From Listeria costaricensis (GTDB taxonomy: Bacteria; Bacillota; Bacilli; Lactobacillales; Listeriaceae): a DNA stretch of 64,000 nucleotides. The translations under genes were made by a program, and so were the position numbers. Every line of letters starts with the position of its first letter. Position 1 is the first letter of the stretch. Positions 19,284 through 29,498 of this stretch are shown here, piece after piece. Where the stretch lies: positions 124,001 to 188,000 of the forward strand of contig NZ_FXUT01000007.1 in assembly GCF_900183385.1 (NCBI RefSeq), in the 5' to 3' direction. The notes beneath the pieces were generated by a model. That model worked only from the letters and a program-made list of their open reading frames with translations. It searched no databases and was not told the origin of the DNA.

Positions 19284-22043
19284 TTAATAGTGTTCTTTCA
19301 CAATCGTCGCACAGCGTCCGCAAAGTGTCGGATGATCAGGATCCGTCCCAACATCTTTTTTCACGACACGGCAGCGTTCACAGGTTTCCCCTTCTGCTAC
19401 CGAAATGCTCACTGCCACATGCTCATTCTTGACAGCATTTTCAGGTGCTTTATCAAGGCCTTGAATCATTTCAAAATCCGAAACGATAAACAACTGGGCA
19501 AAGTCGCCTTCCAGTGATTCAAACAAGGCGGTAGCTTCTTCATCTGCATAAAGAGTCACTTTTGCCAGCATCGATTTACCGATCAGTTTTTCATTTCGTG
19601 CTTCTTCTAAAGCTTTTTGCACGACGTCACGCACTTTCATAAAGGCGTCCCATTTTGTTTCCAGCGCCTCTGAACCGGCAAATGTCGCTGCTTCAGGCAG
19701 ATCTTGCAGATGGATACTATCAGTTTCTTCCCCGTTCAAATGATGCCATACTTCTTCTGTTGTATGCGGCAAAATTGGTGCGAGTAGCTTCGTCAACGCA
19801 TCTGCACAAGCATAGAACACCGTTTGCATCGCACGACGGTCATGGCTGTCAGCTGCCTCGATATAGACAACATCCTTGGCAAAGTCCATATAGAACTGGC
19901 TAAGCTCGACTGTACAGAAATTATTGACTTGATGATAGATTGTTGAAAATTCAAATGTCTCATAGCTATTGCGTACCGTCTCGATCAAACGGTTCAATTT
20001 AATTAGCAGATACTGGTCTACTTCTCGAAGATCCGCGTAAGCCACCCGATCAGCAGCTGGATTGAAATCACTCACATTTCCAAGCAGGAAGCGCATCGTG
20101 TTACGGATTTTCCGGTAAACTTCCGACACCTGTTTCAAGATGTCATCACTAACCCGCACATCGGCTTGATAGTCAACAGATGCAACCCATAAACGAACGA
20201 TATCTGCACCAAGCTGGTTGATGATTTTACTAGGCAAGATCGTATTGCCCAGTGATTTACTCATTTTGCGGCCTTCACCATCCATTGTAAAACCGTGGCT
20301 AAGCACATTGCGGTAAGGCGCTTGTCCCATGACAGCCACACCCGTTGTTAGCGATGAGTTAAACCAACCGCGGTACTGGTCGGAACCTTCCATATATAGA
20401 TCAGCCGGATAGCTGAGTTCAGGACGGCTGTTCAAAACGGCTTGGTGGCTGGATCCTGAATCGAACCACACGTCCATGATGTCATTTTCTTTTGTAAATT
20501 CGCCGTTTGGACTGCCCGGATGTGTAAATCCTTCTGGCAGCAATTCCTTGGCTTCTTTTTCAAACCAGATATTTGAACCGTGTTCACGGAAAAGATCGGC
20601 AATATGCGTGATCGTTTCGTCTGTGATGATCGGCTCACCATTTTCCGCATAGAAGATCGGCAGCGGAACGCCCCATGCTCTTTGACGCGAAATGACCCAA
20701 TCGCCACGGTCACGAACCATATTGTAAAGGCGCGTTTCACCCCATGCCGGCGTCCAAGTCACATCTTGCACGGCATTTAAAAGATCATCGCGGAACTTGT
20801 CGATCGATGCAAACCATTGCGGTGTTGCCCGGAAAATCACTGGTTTTTTCGTCCGCCAGTCATGTGGATACGAGTGCGTAATAAATTCCATATGCAATAA
20901 AGCGCCACACTCTTTCAATTTCTCTGTGACAACTTTATTGGCATCATCATAAAACATACCTTCAAAGCCTGGTGCTTCTTCCGTAAAGACACCTCTATCG
21001 TTCAGCGGTGCCAGAATTTCAAGATCATATTTTTTGCCGACCAGATAGTCATCTTCCCCGTGTCCAGGTGCTGTATGGACTGCCCCAGTACCTGCTTCAG
21101 CTGTCGCATGATCCCCATTAATCACAAGTGAATCACGGTCATAAAGCGGGTGCTTCGTTACCACATATTCAAGCTCAGATCCGCGCAACGTTTTTTCCAC
21201 TACCGCATCTTCCCAGTGGAAAGTTTCTTTCAAACCGGCAAGCAGTGCTTCTGCCACTACATATTTCACACCAGCCACATTGACCACAACATACGTCAGT
21301 TCAGGATTGACCGTGATCGCCATGTTGGCAGGAATTGTCCAAGGTGTCGTCGTCCAGATCACAATTTTCGTACCTGGTTCCAGCACATCTTTTCCATCTG
21401 TTACATCAAATGCCACAAAAATAGAGGCAGACTTTTTATCGTGATATTCAATTTCGGCTTCTGCCAAGGCTGATTCACTGGAAGGCGACCAGTAGACCGG
21501 TTTTTTCCCTTTGTAGATATAGCCTTTTTTCGCCATTTCACCAAAAACTTTCACTTGTTCCGCTTCATAATCTGGTGTCAGCGTAATATATGGATTTTCC
21601 CAATCACCGTTCACACCGAGGCGTTTAAAGCCGGTACGTTGAAGATCCACTTGCTTATAGGCATATTCAGCACAAAGCTTGCGGAATTCTGCCACAGACA
21701 TTTCTTTCCGTTTAACGCCTTTTTTTGCCAGCGCTGTTTCAATTGGCAAACCGTGCGTGTCCCAACCAGGTACATACGGTGAACGGAAGCCGGCCATCGA
21801 TTTATAGCGAACGATAAAGTCTTTAATCGTCTTGTTCATGGCATGCCCCATATGCAGTTCTCCATTCGCATACGGCGGTCCATCATGCAGGATATAAGTT
21901 TTACGCCCTGCATTTTTTTCTTGGATTTTGTGATAAAGGTCTTCTTTTTCCCATTTCGCTTGCCATTCAGGCTCCTTATTTGGCAAATTGCCGCGCATTG
22001 GGAAGGCCGTTTTCGGCATGAGTAAGGTTTCTTTGTATTCCAT
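19284..22043 (-). CDS. ileS: Isoleucyl-tRNA synthetase
   Basis: Class I synthetase of 919 residues. The HIGH-equivalent is HMGH in [16 protein letters not shown]; the KMSKS loop is [10 protein letters not shown]. It has the CP1 editing domain between them, an anticodon-binding domain and a C-terminal zinc finger (CERC, then CGRC). This is the bacterial, mupirocin-sensitive type by architecture. GGAG ribosome site. It is controlled by the T-box leader directly upstream. Confidence 0.97.
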   Translation of the reverse strand: MEYKETLLMPKTAFPMRGNLPNKEPEWQAKWEKEDLYHKIQEKNAGRKTYILHDGPPYANGELHMGHAMNKTIKDFIVRYKSMAGFRSPYVPGWDTHGLPIETALAKKGVKRKEMSVAEFRKLCAEYAYKQVDLQRTGFKRLGVNGDWENPYITLTPDYEAEQVKVFGEMAKKGYIYKGKKPVYWSPSSESALAEAEIEYHDKKSASIFVAFDVTDGKDVLEPGTKIVIWTTTPWTIPANMAITVNPELTYVVVNVAGVKYVVAEALLAGLKETFHWEDAVVEKTLRGSELEYVVTKHPLYDRDSLVINGDHATAEAGTGAVHTAPGHGEDDYLVGKKYDLEILAPLNDRGVFTEEAPGFEGMFYDDANKVVTEKLKECGALLHMEFITHSYPHDWRTKKPVIFRATPQWFASIDKFRDDLLNAVQDVTWTPAWGETRLYNMVRDRGDWVISRQRAWGVPLPIFYAENGEPIITDETITHIADLFREHGSNIWFEKEAKELLPEGFTHPGSPNGEFTKENDIMDVWFDSGSSHQAVLNSRPELSYPADLYMEGSDQYRGWFNSSLTTGVAVMGQAPYRNVLSHGFTMDGEGRKMSKSLGNTILPSKIINQLGADIVRLWVASVDYQADVRVSDDILKQVSEVYRKIRNTMRFLLGNVSDFNPAADRVAYADLREVDQYLLIKLNRLIETVRNSYETFEFSTIYHQVNNFCTVELSQFYMDFAKDVVYIEAADSHDRRAMQTVFYACADALTKLLAPILPHTTEEVWHHLNGEETDSIHLQDLPEAATFAGSEALETKWDAFMKVRDVVQKALEEARNEKLIGKSMLAKVTLYADEEATALFESLEGDFAQLFIVSDFEMIQGLDKAPENAVKNEHVAVSISVAEGETCERCRVVKKDVGTDPDHPTLCGRCATIVKEHY

Positions 22044-22149
22044 TTTGACGCTCCTCTACTTATTGGTTTTATTGAAGTTTCATTTTAAATAGGCTCATAG
22101 GCTTCATTTCATAGCAATAACTGCCGTCACTCGTTTTCTACTAACACCA

Positions 22150-22388
22150 ACAAAAAAATCCCCTCCCCAAAAAAGGGACGAGATTTATCGCGGTACCACC
22201 CTTGTTGACAACTTCTGAAAAAAATTGCCCACTTCGGCCCGTTAACGCCTGGTACGCCAATGCTTACTAAAAATTCAGCATCAGAACTATTCGAGTGATT
22301 TCGTCTTTTCATCAGATTACTGGTCTCACACCATCACCAGTTCGCTTTCATCTGTCTTAGAAAAAACTACTTGTCTCGTTTCACTGTT
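22150..22388 (-). promoter_or_regulatory. T-box riboswitch leader of ileS
   Basis: The conserved T-box sequence GGTGGTACCGCG is on the minus strand at 22189-22200. It is followed by a terminator stem (CTCGTCCC against GGGGAGGGG region, 22158-22182) and seven T (22152-22158). Stem I appears bounded by GAACT and AGTTC at 22284-22343. Uncharged tRNA-Ile should bind and prevent termination. AUC triplets lie in Stem I, but I could not place the specifier loop with certainty. Confidence 0.92.
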
Positions 22389-22389
22389 T

Positions 22390-22923
22390 TTAATCGTTAT
22401 TAGATTCCTTGGCTTCATCATGAAATTCTTTGATACTGGAAAGCTCCGTCGCATCCACATCATATTCCATCATTTGCTGCCAGTCATCACTTTTAATGAG
22501 GTCCATTTGCGCTTCTACAAGCATCCGCAGTCTCTCACGGAAAACTTTAGATTGACGCTTCAAGTCCTCAATTTCAATCGCAATTTTGCGTGCTTTGGAA
22601 AGCGAATCGCTCAAAATCCGGTCAGCATTTTTTTCAGCTTCACGAATAATCAGCTTAGCTTCCTTGTCAGCAGATTGTTTTACTTCTTCAGCGGCTGTTT
22701 GCGCAACGATCAACGATTTATTTAGTGTTTCTTCAATATTCGTAAAATGTCCCAAGCGCTCTTCACTATTGTTCAGTGTATCTTCAAGCCGCTTTTTCTC
22801 TTTAATGACTTGTTCATAGTCCTTAATGATCTGATCAAGGAAATCATTTACCTCATCCTCATCATAACCTCTAAAACCACGGGTAAATTCTTTATTATGT
22901 ATGTCCAGTGGAGATAATGGCAT
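22390..22923 (-). CDS. divIVA: Septum/pole-site protein DivIVA
   Basis: The N-terminal membrane-curvature binding domain is MPLSPLDIHNKEFTRGFRGY with DEDEVNDFLDQI. The rest is long coiled coil (residues ~30-150), with a short acidic tail. 177 residues is normal. It recruits division and wall-secretion factors to septum and poles. A promoter (TTTTCA, 17, extended TGTTAAAAT at 23014-23042) lies upstream. It is separated from the ylm/dcw genes in this window by the nad region, unlike in B. subtilis. Confidence 0.96.
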   Translation of the reverse strand: MPLSPLDIHNKEFTRGFRGYDEDEVNDFLDQIIKDYEQVIKEKKRLEDTLNNSEERLGHFTNIEETLNKSLIVAQTAAEEVKQSADKEAKLIIREAEKNADRILSDSLSKARKIAIEIEDLKRQSKVFRERLRMLVEAQMDLIKSDDWQQMMEYDVDATELSSIKEFHDEAKESNND

Positions 22924-23060
22924 AATTACACCTCCGTATGATTTTTAGAAAATAAATCCGAAAAATGATTTACCTTCTCACGAAAAAATTCACAATTCGC
23001 TAGTCTAATTTTCATTTTAACACAGTTAACACATAATGAAAAGTCTCGACTAGTGAAAAA

Positions 23061-23585
23061 TTAGCGAACAAGAAAACCAGCAGCATCCAGCGCCGCAATT
23101 GCTTTTTCAAGCTGTTCCTTGCTGTCCGCTTCAATCGTGTGAAGATGTAGTCCGTCTGTCAGCCCTGAAAGCAGACTGGCACTCGTTGTCATCAGTTTGC
23201 GAACAAATTTTTCGACATCAAAACGGCTGTTCAAATGTAGCGAGCCGGTCATCTCTCCGTAAATCGGATGTTCCACAATGACGTCAATCACCGATACCCC
23301 ATGATCGACTAGAATGTTCAACTCGGCCTCGGTCTCCGCACGCGTATGGCGACAGGCAATCACCCGACGTTCCCGCTTCGACTTCTCTTCATCAATCAAA
23401 ATATACCCTTGTGGCGTGGCCATGATCGGCTGATTCATCGCCTTAAGAAGCGATACATCCTGAACAATGACTTGACGGCTGACATTCGTTCTTCTCGCGA
23501 TCTCGCTGCCGGAAATGGGCTCCTCTGTTTCCTTCAGCCATGCAATGATGGCTTCTCGGCGCTCTTCTCCTAATAATTTTCTCAT
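23061..23585 (-). CDS. niaR: NiaR-type NAD biosynthesis repressor (HTH + 3H domain)
   Basis: Residues 1-60 form a winged HTH (EEPISGSEIARRTNVSRQVI). The rest is a 3H domain with the spaced histidines (CRHTRAE, VEHPIYGEM and GLHLHTIEAD) that bind metal and nicotinic acid in the family. 174 residues. The known role in Bacillus (YrxA/NiaR) is nicotinate-dependent repression of nadBCA and nifS, exactly the genes next to it. Its start overlaps the nifS stop by four bases. Confidence 0.9.
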   Translation of the reverse strand: MRKLLGEERREAIIAWLKETEEPISGSEIARRTNVSRQVIVQDVSLLKAMNQPIMATPQGYILIDEEKSKRERRVIACRHTRAETEAELNILVDHGVSVIDVIVEHPIYGEMTGSLHLNSRFDVEKFVRKLMTTSASLLSGLTDGLHLHTIEADSKEQLEKAIAALDAAGFLVR

Positions 23586-24697
23586 CCCCGTTCACTTCCT
23601 TTTGCTAAAAATGAGGTCAATACTTGTCTGATCGGCTCGATTTGCTGCACACGATTCGACGCACCAAACGAAAAACGAATAAATCGTTCCGCCTCCTCTT
23701 TCGTATAGCCCATCGAAAGAAGCGCACGCGAAGGTTCGGGATCTCGCAGGCTGCAGGCACTAACGGTCGAAATTTGCAGACCCCGCTCATTAAAATAAAG
23801 CAGCGCCTCCTCTCCCAGTGCGTGTGGCAAAATCATCCCCAAAATATAGGGCGATCCATTTTCTTCGGCCAAAACGTTTATCTGCGGATCCAGTTCTTGC
23901 AGCAGCTGTTTTTTGAAGCGGCCAATTCGGGCAACCTCTGCCGGATACTCCTCCATTATAGCACAAGCAGCAGCCGTAAAGGCAGAAATAGCCGGTAAAT
24001 CAACCGTTCCCGCACGATACCCGTTTTCATGATGGACATGCGGCATTTCTTTTTGCCAAATGTGCGCCGGATTCAGATAAAGAAGCCCCGTCCCCTTTGG
24101 CCCGTATATCTTGTGCGAGGAAATACTGAAACTCGTCACCCCGCTCGGTCGAAAATCTGCCTTGCCAAAGCCTTGCACCAGATCCATATGCAGAAAGACC
24201 CGCTTTTCCTTCGCCAATTGCTGCAGTCGATCGGCATCCTGAACAGCGCCAGTTTCTGAATGGACATGCTGCACGATCATTAGCGCCGTTTCATCAGACA
24301 AAAGCTTTTCGAGTGCCGTCAAATCAATTTCTCCTGCTTGTGAAACTGGGAGAATACGAATGTGATAGCCCCTATCCTCCAACTGCGTGAGCTTTTGCCA
24401 AATGGAAGCATGTTCAAGCGGCGACACCACAATTTCTTTTTTATCCGTATGTAAAAGAATCGTTTCGATCGCCAATTGGTTGCTTTCCGTTCCGCCACTT
24501 GTAAAAATTAGTCCATCTTGCGGTACTTCCAGCAACTCCGCCCACCTCTTGCGGCATATAGCGAGTAAACGCGCCGCATCTGTCCCGCTGTCATGAAGAC
24601 TTTCCGTGTTGCCAAAAAATCGCGCCGCTGTCTCTGTATAAGTTTTCAGTGCCAAATCACTCATTTTCGTCGTGGCTGCATGATCTAAATAAATCAT
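23582..24697 (-). CDS. nifS: Cysteine desulfurase of the NAD locus
   Basis: PLP enzyme releasing sulfur from cysteine, here most likely for the NadA Fe-S cluster given its place divergent from nadBCA. The PLP lysine is in SSHKIYGPKGTGLLYL, and substrate motifs are DHAATTKMS and TSGGTESNQLAIE. A catalytic cysteine is present in STVSACSLRD. The common HVDAVQ motif reads HMDLVQGFGK, so Asp and Gln are kept. 371 residues. Divergent from nadB over a 130-bp region with NiaR-like half-sites. Confidence 0.92.
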   Translation of the reverse strand: MIYLDHAATTKMSDLALKTYTETAARFFGNTESLHDSGTDAARLLAICRKRWAELLEVPQDGLIFTSGGTESNQLAIETILLHTDKKEIVVSPLEHASIWQKLTQLEDRGYHIRILPVSQAGEIDLTALEKLLSDETALMIVQHVHSETGAVQDADRLQQLAKEKRVFLHMDLVQGFGKADFRPSGVTSFSISSHKIYGPKGTGLLYLNPAHIWQKEMPHVHHENGYRAGTVDLPAISAFTAAACAIMEEYPAEVARIGRFKKQLLQELDPQINVLAEENGSPYILGMILPHALGEEALLYFNERGLQISTVSACSLRDPEPSRALLSMGYTKEEAERFIRFSFGASNRVQQIEPIRQVLTSFLAKGSERG

Positions 24698-24718
24698 TTT
24701 TCGTCCCCCTCACAATTA

Positions 24719-24770
24719 ACACTTGTCTTTTTTTCAATTTTATGTGAAACTAGATGACAAGACACCTGTC
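24719..24770. promoter_or_regulatory. Putative NiaR operators between nifS and nadB
   Basis: ACACTTGTC at 24719-24727 and GACAAGACACCTGTC at 24756-24770 contain the ACA-CTTGTC/GACAAG half-sites resembling published Bacillaceae NiaR boxes as I remember them. Both divergent promoters must lie here; a CATAAT -10-like box for nadB is at 24775-24780, but I could not assign -35 boxes confidently. Confidence 0.5.
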
Positions 24771-24827
24771 ATAACATAATGATTGTACTTGAAAATCAGG
24801 TATTTTTCCATAAGAAGGTGAAGCAAC

Positions 24828-26291
24828 TTGGCAAAAGAAAAAGTAATCATCCTTGGCGCCGGGATCGCTGGAAGTCAAGCGGCACTCGAACTGGCAGAGG
24901 ATTACGATGTTCACATATTCACAAAATCAGCGCTACTGGCTTCCAACTCTGCTTTAGCACAAGGCGGCATCGCAGCAGCCGTTCATCCAGATGACGAGCC
25001 GCTGTCACACTACCGTGATACCTTGATTGCCGGACATTTTGAAAATAACCGCAAGGCTGTCCGGCTGTTGGTAGAAGAAGCGCCGCACATTATCGAGGAG
25101 CTGCGACAAGCGGGATTCCTTTTTGACTGCACGCCAAATGGGAAACTGCTTTTCGGCTTGGAAGGGGCTCATTCGGCGCCGCGAATTTTGCATGCCGGTG
25201 GTGATCAGACGGGCCTTCTGTTGACGCGTTTTTTGCATGACCGCTTCCCTGCTTCCGTAAAGCTTCACACCTATGAAATGGCCAGCTCGATTCTGCTGGA
25301 TCAAGATGGGCACGCGGCGGGCATCCGGACGTTCACAACTAAAGACGGGCACTGCCACTTCTATCACTGCGACCATCTGATTATCGCGACAGGTGGCGCC
25401 GGTCAGCTTTTCGGCAACACGAGTAATGATGCTTCCATTACCGGAGACGGTATCGCCATGGCTATTCAGGTAGGAGCCGCCATCCGTGATCTAAGCGCAA
25501 TCCAATTTCACCCAACGCTTTATTTTGCCAATGGGCGTGCGGTCGGGCTTGTGTCGGAAGCCGTTCGTGGACAGGGGGCTGTTCTTGTTGATCAAAGCGG
25601 CCGCGCCTTAATGGCAGGCGAGCACCCGTTAGCAGATCTTGCTCCGCGCGATATTGTTTCCAAGGTCTTATTCCGGGCGCAAAATGCCGGCTGTTCGATC
25701 TTTCTCGACCTGTCAAAAGTAACCGACTTTGAAGCAAAATTCCCACACATTACGGCGATGCTGGACGAAAATCAGGAGCCTTTCCGGCAGACGAAAAAAA
25801 TACCCGTACAACCGGGCGCTCATTTTTTGATGGGCGGAATAGCCACCAATTTATCCGGTCAAACGAGCGTTCCAGATCTGTATGCCATTGGTGAAGCCGC
25901 TTCTACTGGGGTTCATGGCAGCAATCGCTTAGCCAGCAACTCTCTTTTGGAAGCCTTTGTGTTCAGCAAACGAGCGGCCGATCAGATCAAGCGGACAACA
26001 ATTTCGCACAAAAAAATGGCGATCATTCCAAAAAAGGATTGCCTGTCTGGCGGAGTGAGTTTGCCAGAGCGAACACTGCTTCAAGAAAAAGTCCGGCAAG
26101 CACTTGGCATCGAACGTTCAGAGGAGTCCTTAGAGCATCTCTTGTCCTTTCTAAAGGCCTATTCTTTTCCTAGTTGCCAGGTAGTGGACAGCGATACGCT
26201 TGAACGCCGCAATATGTGTATCTTAGCAGCCAGAATGGCAGAAAATGCGCTCACTCAGTTGCGCCAAACTGAAATTGAAATGAGGTCATGA
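24828..26291 (+). CDS. nadB: L-aspartate oxidase
   Basis: FAD enzyme oxidising L-aspartate to iminoaspartate, the first step of de novo NAD synthesis. FAD motif ILGAGIAGSQAALELAE, the ALAQGGIAAA segment, HFLMGGIATN, and the C-terminal FAD contact GVHGSNRLASNSLLEAF are all present. 487 residues. The start is TTG (24828), eight bases after AAGGTG; no ATG fits the family N-terminus. nadC follows after four bases. Confidence 0.96.
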   Translation: MAKEKVIILGAGIAGSQAALELAEDYDVHIFTKSALLASNSALAQGGIAAAVHPDDEPLSHYRDTLIAGHFENNRKAVRLLVEEAPHIIEELRQAGFLFDCTPNGKLLFGLEGAHSAPRILHAGGDQTGLLLTRFLHDRFPASVKLHTYEMASSILLDQDGHAAGIRTFTTKDGHCHFYHCDHLIIATGGAGQLFGNTSNDASITGDGIAMAIQVGAAIRDLSAIQFHPTLYFANGRAVGLVSEAVRGQGAVLVDQSGRALMAGEHPLADLAPRDIVSKVLFRAQNAGCSIFLDLSKVTDFEAKFPHITAMLDENQEPFRQTKKIPVQPGAHFLMGGIATNLSGQTSVPDLYAIGEAASTGVHGSNRLASNSLLEAFVFSKRAADQIKRTTISHKKMAIIPKKDCLSGGVSLPERTLLQEKVRQALGIERSEESLEHLLSFLKAYSFPSCQVVDSDTLERRNMCILAARMAENALTQLRQTEIEMRS

Positions 26292-26295
26292 AGGA

Positions 26296-27135
26296 ATGAA
26301 TCCCCTTTTAGTCAAACAAAAATTAGCCACTTTTTTAACGGAAGACATCCAGCAGGAAGATCTTTCTGCCAGCGCGATTTTCACGGACCGGCAGCAAGGT
26401 ACAGGCGTGTTCATCGCCAAAGCTACAGGAATCCTAGCAGGAGTCGATCTGGCAGAAGTAGCCTATGAACTTTTGGGCGGTCAGGTTTCCGTCACAAAAA
26501 TCAAGCAAGACGGCGATCAGGTTGAACCGCTCGACGAGTTGCTGACTGTACGAGGGCCAGTCCGTACACTGCTTAGTGCCGAACGGGTTATTTTAAACTT
26601 GATGCAGCGAATGAGCGGCATTGCCACATTGACAAGTCAGGCCGTGAAAACACTCGACGACCCGGCCATTCGGATTACAGATACGCGCAAAACCGCACCC
26701 GGCCTGCGCATGTTCGATAAATATGCGGTGAGCGTTGGCGGCGGAACCAATCACCGTTTTGGTCTCTATGATGGCATCATGCTGAAAGACAACCATATTG
26801 CTTTTGCTGGCGGCATTCGGGAAGCGGTCAAAGCAGCACGCCTTGCCGCCGGTCAAATGGTCAAAATCGAGGTGGAAGTGGAAACGAAGGCCCAACTGCT
26901 CGAAGCCATTGCAGCTGAGGCAGACATCATCATGTTCGACAATCGTACACCGGAAGAAATCAAAAGCTGGCAGCCACTCGTCCCTGCATCCATCCAAACC
27001 GAAATTTCCGGTGGGATTACGATGCGCAACTTGCCGAGTTACCGAGGAACGGGAGCCGATTCATTGTCGCTCGGCTTTTTGACCCATTCCGTTCAGGCAC
27101 TTGACATCAGCTTTAATTATAAGGGGGAAAAATAG
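26296..27135 (+). CDS. nadC: Nicotinate-nucleotide pyrophosphorylase (carboxylating)
   Basis: Quinolinate phosphoribosyltransferase, third de novo NAD step. Signature residues in RITDTRKTAPGLRMFDKYAV and GGTNHRFGLYDGIMLKDNHI. 279 residues. The ribosome site GAGGT lies inside the nadB end, nine bases before ATG 26296. The stop codon TAG abuts the nadA start codon. Confidence 0.96.
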   Translation: MNPLLVKQKLATFLTEDIQQEDLSASAIFTDRQQGTGVFIAKATGILAGVDLAEVAYELLGGQVSVTKIKQDGDQVEPLDELLTVRGPVRTLLSAERVILNLMQRMSGIATLTSQAVKTLDDPAIRITDTRKTAPGLRMFDKYAVSVGGGTNHRFGLYDGIMLKDNHIAFAGGIREAVKAARLAAGQMVKIEVEVETKAQLLEAIAAEADIIMFDNRTPEEIKSWQPLVPASIQTEISGGITMRNLPSYRGTGADSLSLGFLTHSVQALDISFNYKGEK

Positions 27136-28239
27136 ATGAACCTACTGGAAGAAGCCGTGAATGAGCTGTTACCGGAAAGTTACCATCATCTATCGGCAAA
27201 AGAAATGAGCAAGCGCGTCCAAGCCATCCGGCAAAAGTTCGGCGAAGCACTTTTTATTCCCTGCCACCACTACCAAAAGGATGAGGTTGTCCAGTTTGCC
27301 GACAGCATTGGCGACTCCCTCCAATTAGCCCAAGCCGCCGCTCAAAATAAAAAAGCCCGCTACATCGTTTTTTGTGGCGTGCATTTTATGGCGGAAACAG
27401 CCGACATGCTGACAGACGATACGCAAAAAGTGATTCTTCCTGATCTGCGAGCCGGCTGTTCAATGGCCGACATGGCGGATATTTATCAGCTCGAACAGGC
27501 CTGGCCGCGTCTTTTGGAAAGGTTTGGCGATACGATCATGCCGATTACCTATATCAACTCGACGGCTGCTATCAAAGCTTTTGTAGGCAGTCACGGCGGC
27601 ACAACGGTGACAAGTAGTAATGCAAGGCAGATCGTCCAGCATGCACTCACTCAGAAAAAGCGCATTTTCTTTTTGCCGGATCAGCACCTTGGTCGCAATA
27701 CTGCCGCTGAGCTTGGCATACCGCTCGACGAGATGGCTATTTGGAATCCCATTCGCCAAGAGCTGGAAGACGTGCAAACTTCGGATGACCGTCTCCAAGT
27801 GATTTTATGGAAGGGCTACTGTTCCGTCCACCAGCATTTCACATTAAAAAATATTGCCGCTATCCGCAAAAATCACCCCGCCATGCAAATCATCGTTCAT
27901 CCAGAATGCCCCTATGAAGTAGTGCAAGCGGCCGACATGGCGGGTTCTACCAAAAAGATTGTCGACACGATTGAAAATGCGCCTGCTGGCAGTGAATGGG
28001 CGATCGGCACCGAAGCCAATCTTGTCGGCCGCATCATCCAAGCTCATCCAGATAAAAAAATCGTTTCCCTCAATCCTTTCACCTGCCCCTGTATGACAAT
28101 GAACCGGATCGACTTGCCGCATCTGTTGTTTGCGCTTGAAAAGCTCAATCAAGGTGAAGTCATCCACCAAATCCAAGTGGACAAGCAGACAACAACCGAC
28201 GCTCTTGCAGCACTGAATCGAATGCTTGCTCAAAGTTAA
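27136..28239 (+). CDS. nadA: Quinolinate synthase
   Basis: Fe-S enzyme condensing iminoaspartate with dihydroxyacetone phosphate. Cysteines expected to bind the 4Fe-4S cluster are in [19 protein letters not shown] and [13 protein letters not shown]. The [13 protein letters not shown] segment near residue 48 and [13 protein letters not shown] are family hallmarks. 367 residues, the long Bacillus type. Last gene of the operon, with a terminator just after the stop. Confidence 0.96.
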   Translation: MNLLEEAVNELLPESYHHLSAKEMSKRVQAIRQKFGEALFIPCHHYQKDEVVQFADSIGDSLQLAQAAAQNKKARYIVFCGVHFMAETADMLTDDTQKVILPDLRAGCSMADMADIYQLEQAWPRLLERFGDTIMPITYINSTAAIKAFVGSHGGTTVTSSNARQIVQHALTQKKRIFFLPDQHLGRNTAAELGIPLDEMAIWNPIRQELEDVQTSDDRLQVILWKGYCSVHQHFTLKNIAAIRKNHPAMQIIVHPECPYEVVQAADMAGSTKKIVDTIENAPAGSEWAIGTEANLVGRIIQAHPDKKIVSLNPFTCPCMTMNRIDLPHLLFALEKLNQGEVIHQIQVDKQTTTDALAALNRMLAQS

Positions 28240-28290
28240 AACGTGCAGCAAAGTCCCCCTCATTCAGGATTTTGCTGCACGTTTATTTTA
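28239..28290. terminator. Bidirectional terminator nadA / ylmH
   Basis: ACGTGCAGCAAA at 28241-28252 pairs with TTTGCTGCACGT at 28271-28282, around an 18-base loop; T-rich on the plus strand and A-rich before it, so it can end both convergent genes. Confidence 0.85.
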
Positions 28291-29059
28291 GAAATCCGAT
28301 TTCCAACCGAATCTTATCTTTTTTCGTTTTGCCATGCCGCGCGATAATCTTGATTCGCCCATAGCCGCGCGCTGACAAGATGTCTTCTTCCTCACATTCA
28401 AAATCAGGATTCTCGATCGTTTTCCAGTTCACCTTGACGAGTCCCGCCGCGATCAGCTGCTTGGCCTTTTGGCGCGACAGATTATGGGCACTGCTTAGAA
28501 GCGCATCAAGCCGCATACTAGAAACCGTCGTCCCCATTTCTTCCCAAATCAGATCGATCAAAATGGCCTGATCAAGTGGTACCTCTTCCAGCATGACATT
28601 CACTTTGCCAATTTTATCTAGTTGCCCGCTAATAAAATCCTTCATTTCGGTTGCCAGAAAAATCTGCCATTCATCACCGCTATTCACGATGTCACCAAAC
28701 AGTTCTCGCTTAAGACCGAGTGACATTAAGGTGCCCAAAATTTTAGGATGCGTTAAGGTTGTAAATTTGACCGGATAGCGGATATGAAATAAAGTGATCT
28801 CATAGTCTCCCTCTTCCGGTGTATAATAATCCGGATAAATCAGCGCCCGCTTGCGTTCTGTGACCGGACTACCACCGAAAAATGACACGCGAAGATTGGC
28901 ATAGCCCCCCACCACAGTCTCCAAAATGAAGCACTGCCGCGGATCCAAGAAATGCGTCAGCTTTGGAGCATATTCATCCTCCACCTGAACGGCCAGACTG
29001 AGCATCTGATCGATAAATGGAATTTCTTCTTCGCGAAAATGTTGATAAATTCCTTCCAT
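28283..29059 (-). CDS. ylmH: S4-domain RNA-binding protein YlmH
   Basis: 258 residues with an N-terminal ylmH domain and a C-terminal S4 RNA-binding domain (MRLDALLSSAHNLSRQKAKQ, residues ~181-240). The family binds ribosomal 50S subunits carrying stalled peptidyl-tRNA and has been linked to ribosome-associated quality control in B. subtilis. It has its own extended -10 promoter (TGGTATAAT, 29091-29099 on the complementary strand) and is separated from ylmG by a terminator. Confidence 0.9.
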   Translation of the reverse strand: MEGIYQHFREEEIPFIDQMLSLAVQVEDEYAPKLTHFLDPRQCFILETVVGGYANLRVSFFGGSPVTERKRALIYPDYYTPEEGDYEITLFHIRYPVKFTTLTHPKILGTLMSLGLKRELFGDIVNSGDEWQIFLATEMKDFISGQLDKIGKVNVMLEEVPLDQAILIDLIWEEMGTTVSSMRLDALLSSAHNLSRQKAKQLIAAGLVKVNWKTIENPDFECEEEDILSARGYGRIKIIARHGKTKKDKIRLEIGFLK

Positions 29060-29146
29060 GACGTCTCTTCCCTCTCCTTTTATTGGTTCAATTATACCAC
29101 GTTTTCAGTCAATTCGTTTTCATTTTGTTTCATGATTTTTTTGCAA

Positions 29147-29186
29147 AAGAAAAAGCCGAACCAGTTGGTCGACTTCAAAGGCTTTA
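29147..29186 (-). terminator. Terminator after ylmG
   Basis: On the minus strand AAAGCC and GGCTTT enclose a nested GACCA/TGGTT(C) stem directly after the ylmG stop, followed by a T-rich stretch. It ends the mraZ-ylmG series. Confidence 0.65.
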
Positions 29187-29474
29187 AAACAGCATCGGTA
29201 TAACATATGCCTGAATCAGATTCGTAAGGACCGACATGGCATATTGAAAAAGAATAAAGGCAATCAGTGATGAGATATCAAAAATGCCAATTGGCGGGAT
29301 GATTTTCCGAAACGGTTCCAAAATCGGCTCAAAGATGCGCGCCAGAAATTGACCGATTTTCGATTCGCGTGCCCCAGGAAACCAACTCATCAGGAAATAA
29401 ATGAACATGACCGTCGGCAAATAGCGAATAATGAAAAGTACAACCTCTACCACTTGATAAAGAAACATTTGCAA
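29184..29474 (-). CDS. ylmG: YggT-family membrane protein YlmG
   Basis: 96 residues with two membrane segments and the family motif FEPILEPFRKIIPPIGIFDI between them. YggT/YlmG proteins are conserved next to ftsZ and sepF in Gram-positives and are linked to division or osmotic membrane functions; the biochemical role is unknown. It lies 24 bases after sepF. Confidence 0.9.
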   Translation of the reverse strand: MQMFLYQVVEVVLFIIRYLPTVMFIYFLMSWFPGARESKIGQFLARIFEPILEPFRKIIPPIGIFDISSLIAFILFQYAMSVLTNLIQAYVIPMLF

Positions 29475-29498
29475 ATTTCGTTCAACCTCTCTCTTAAG

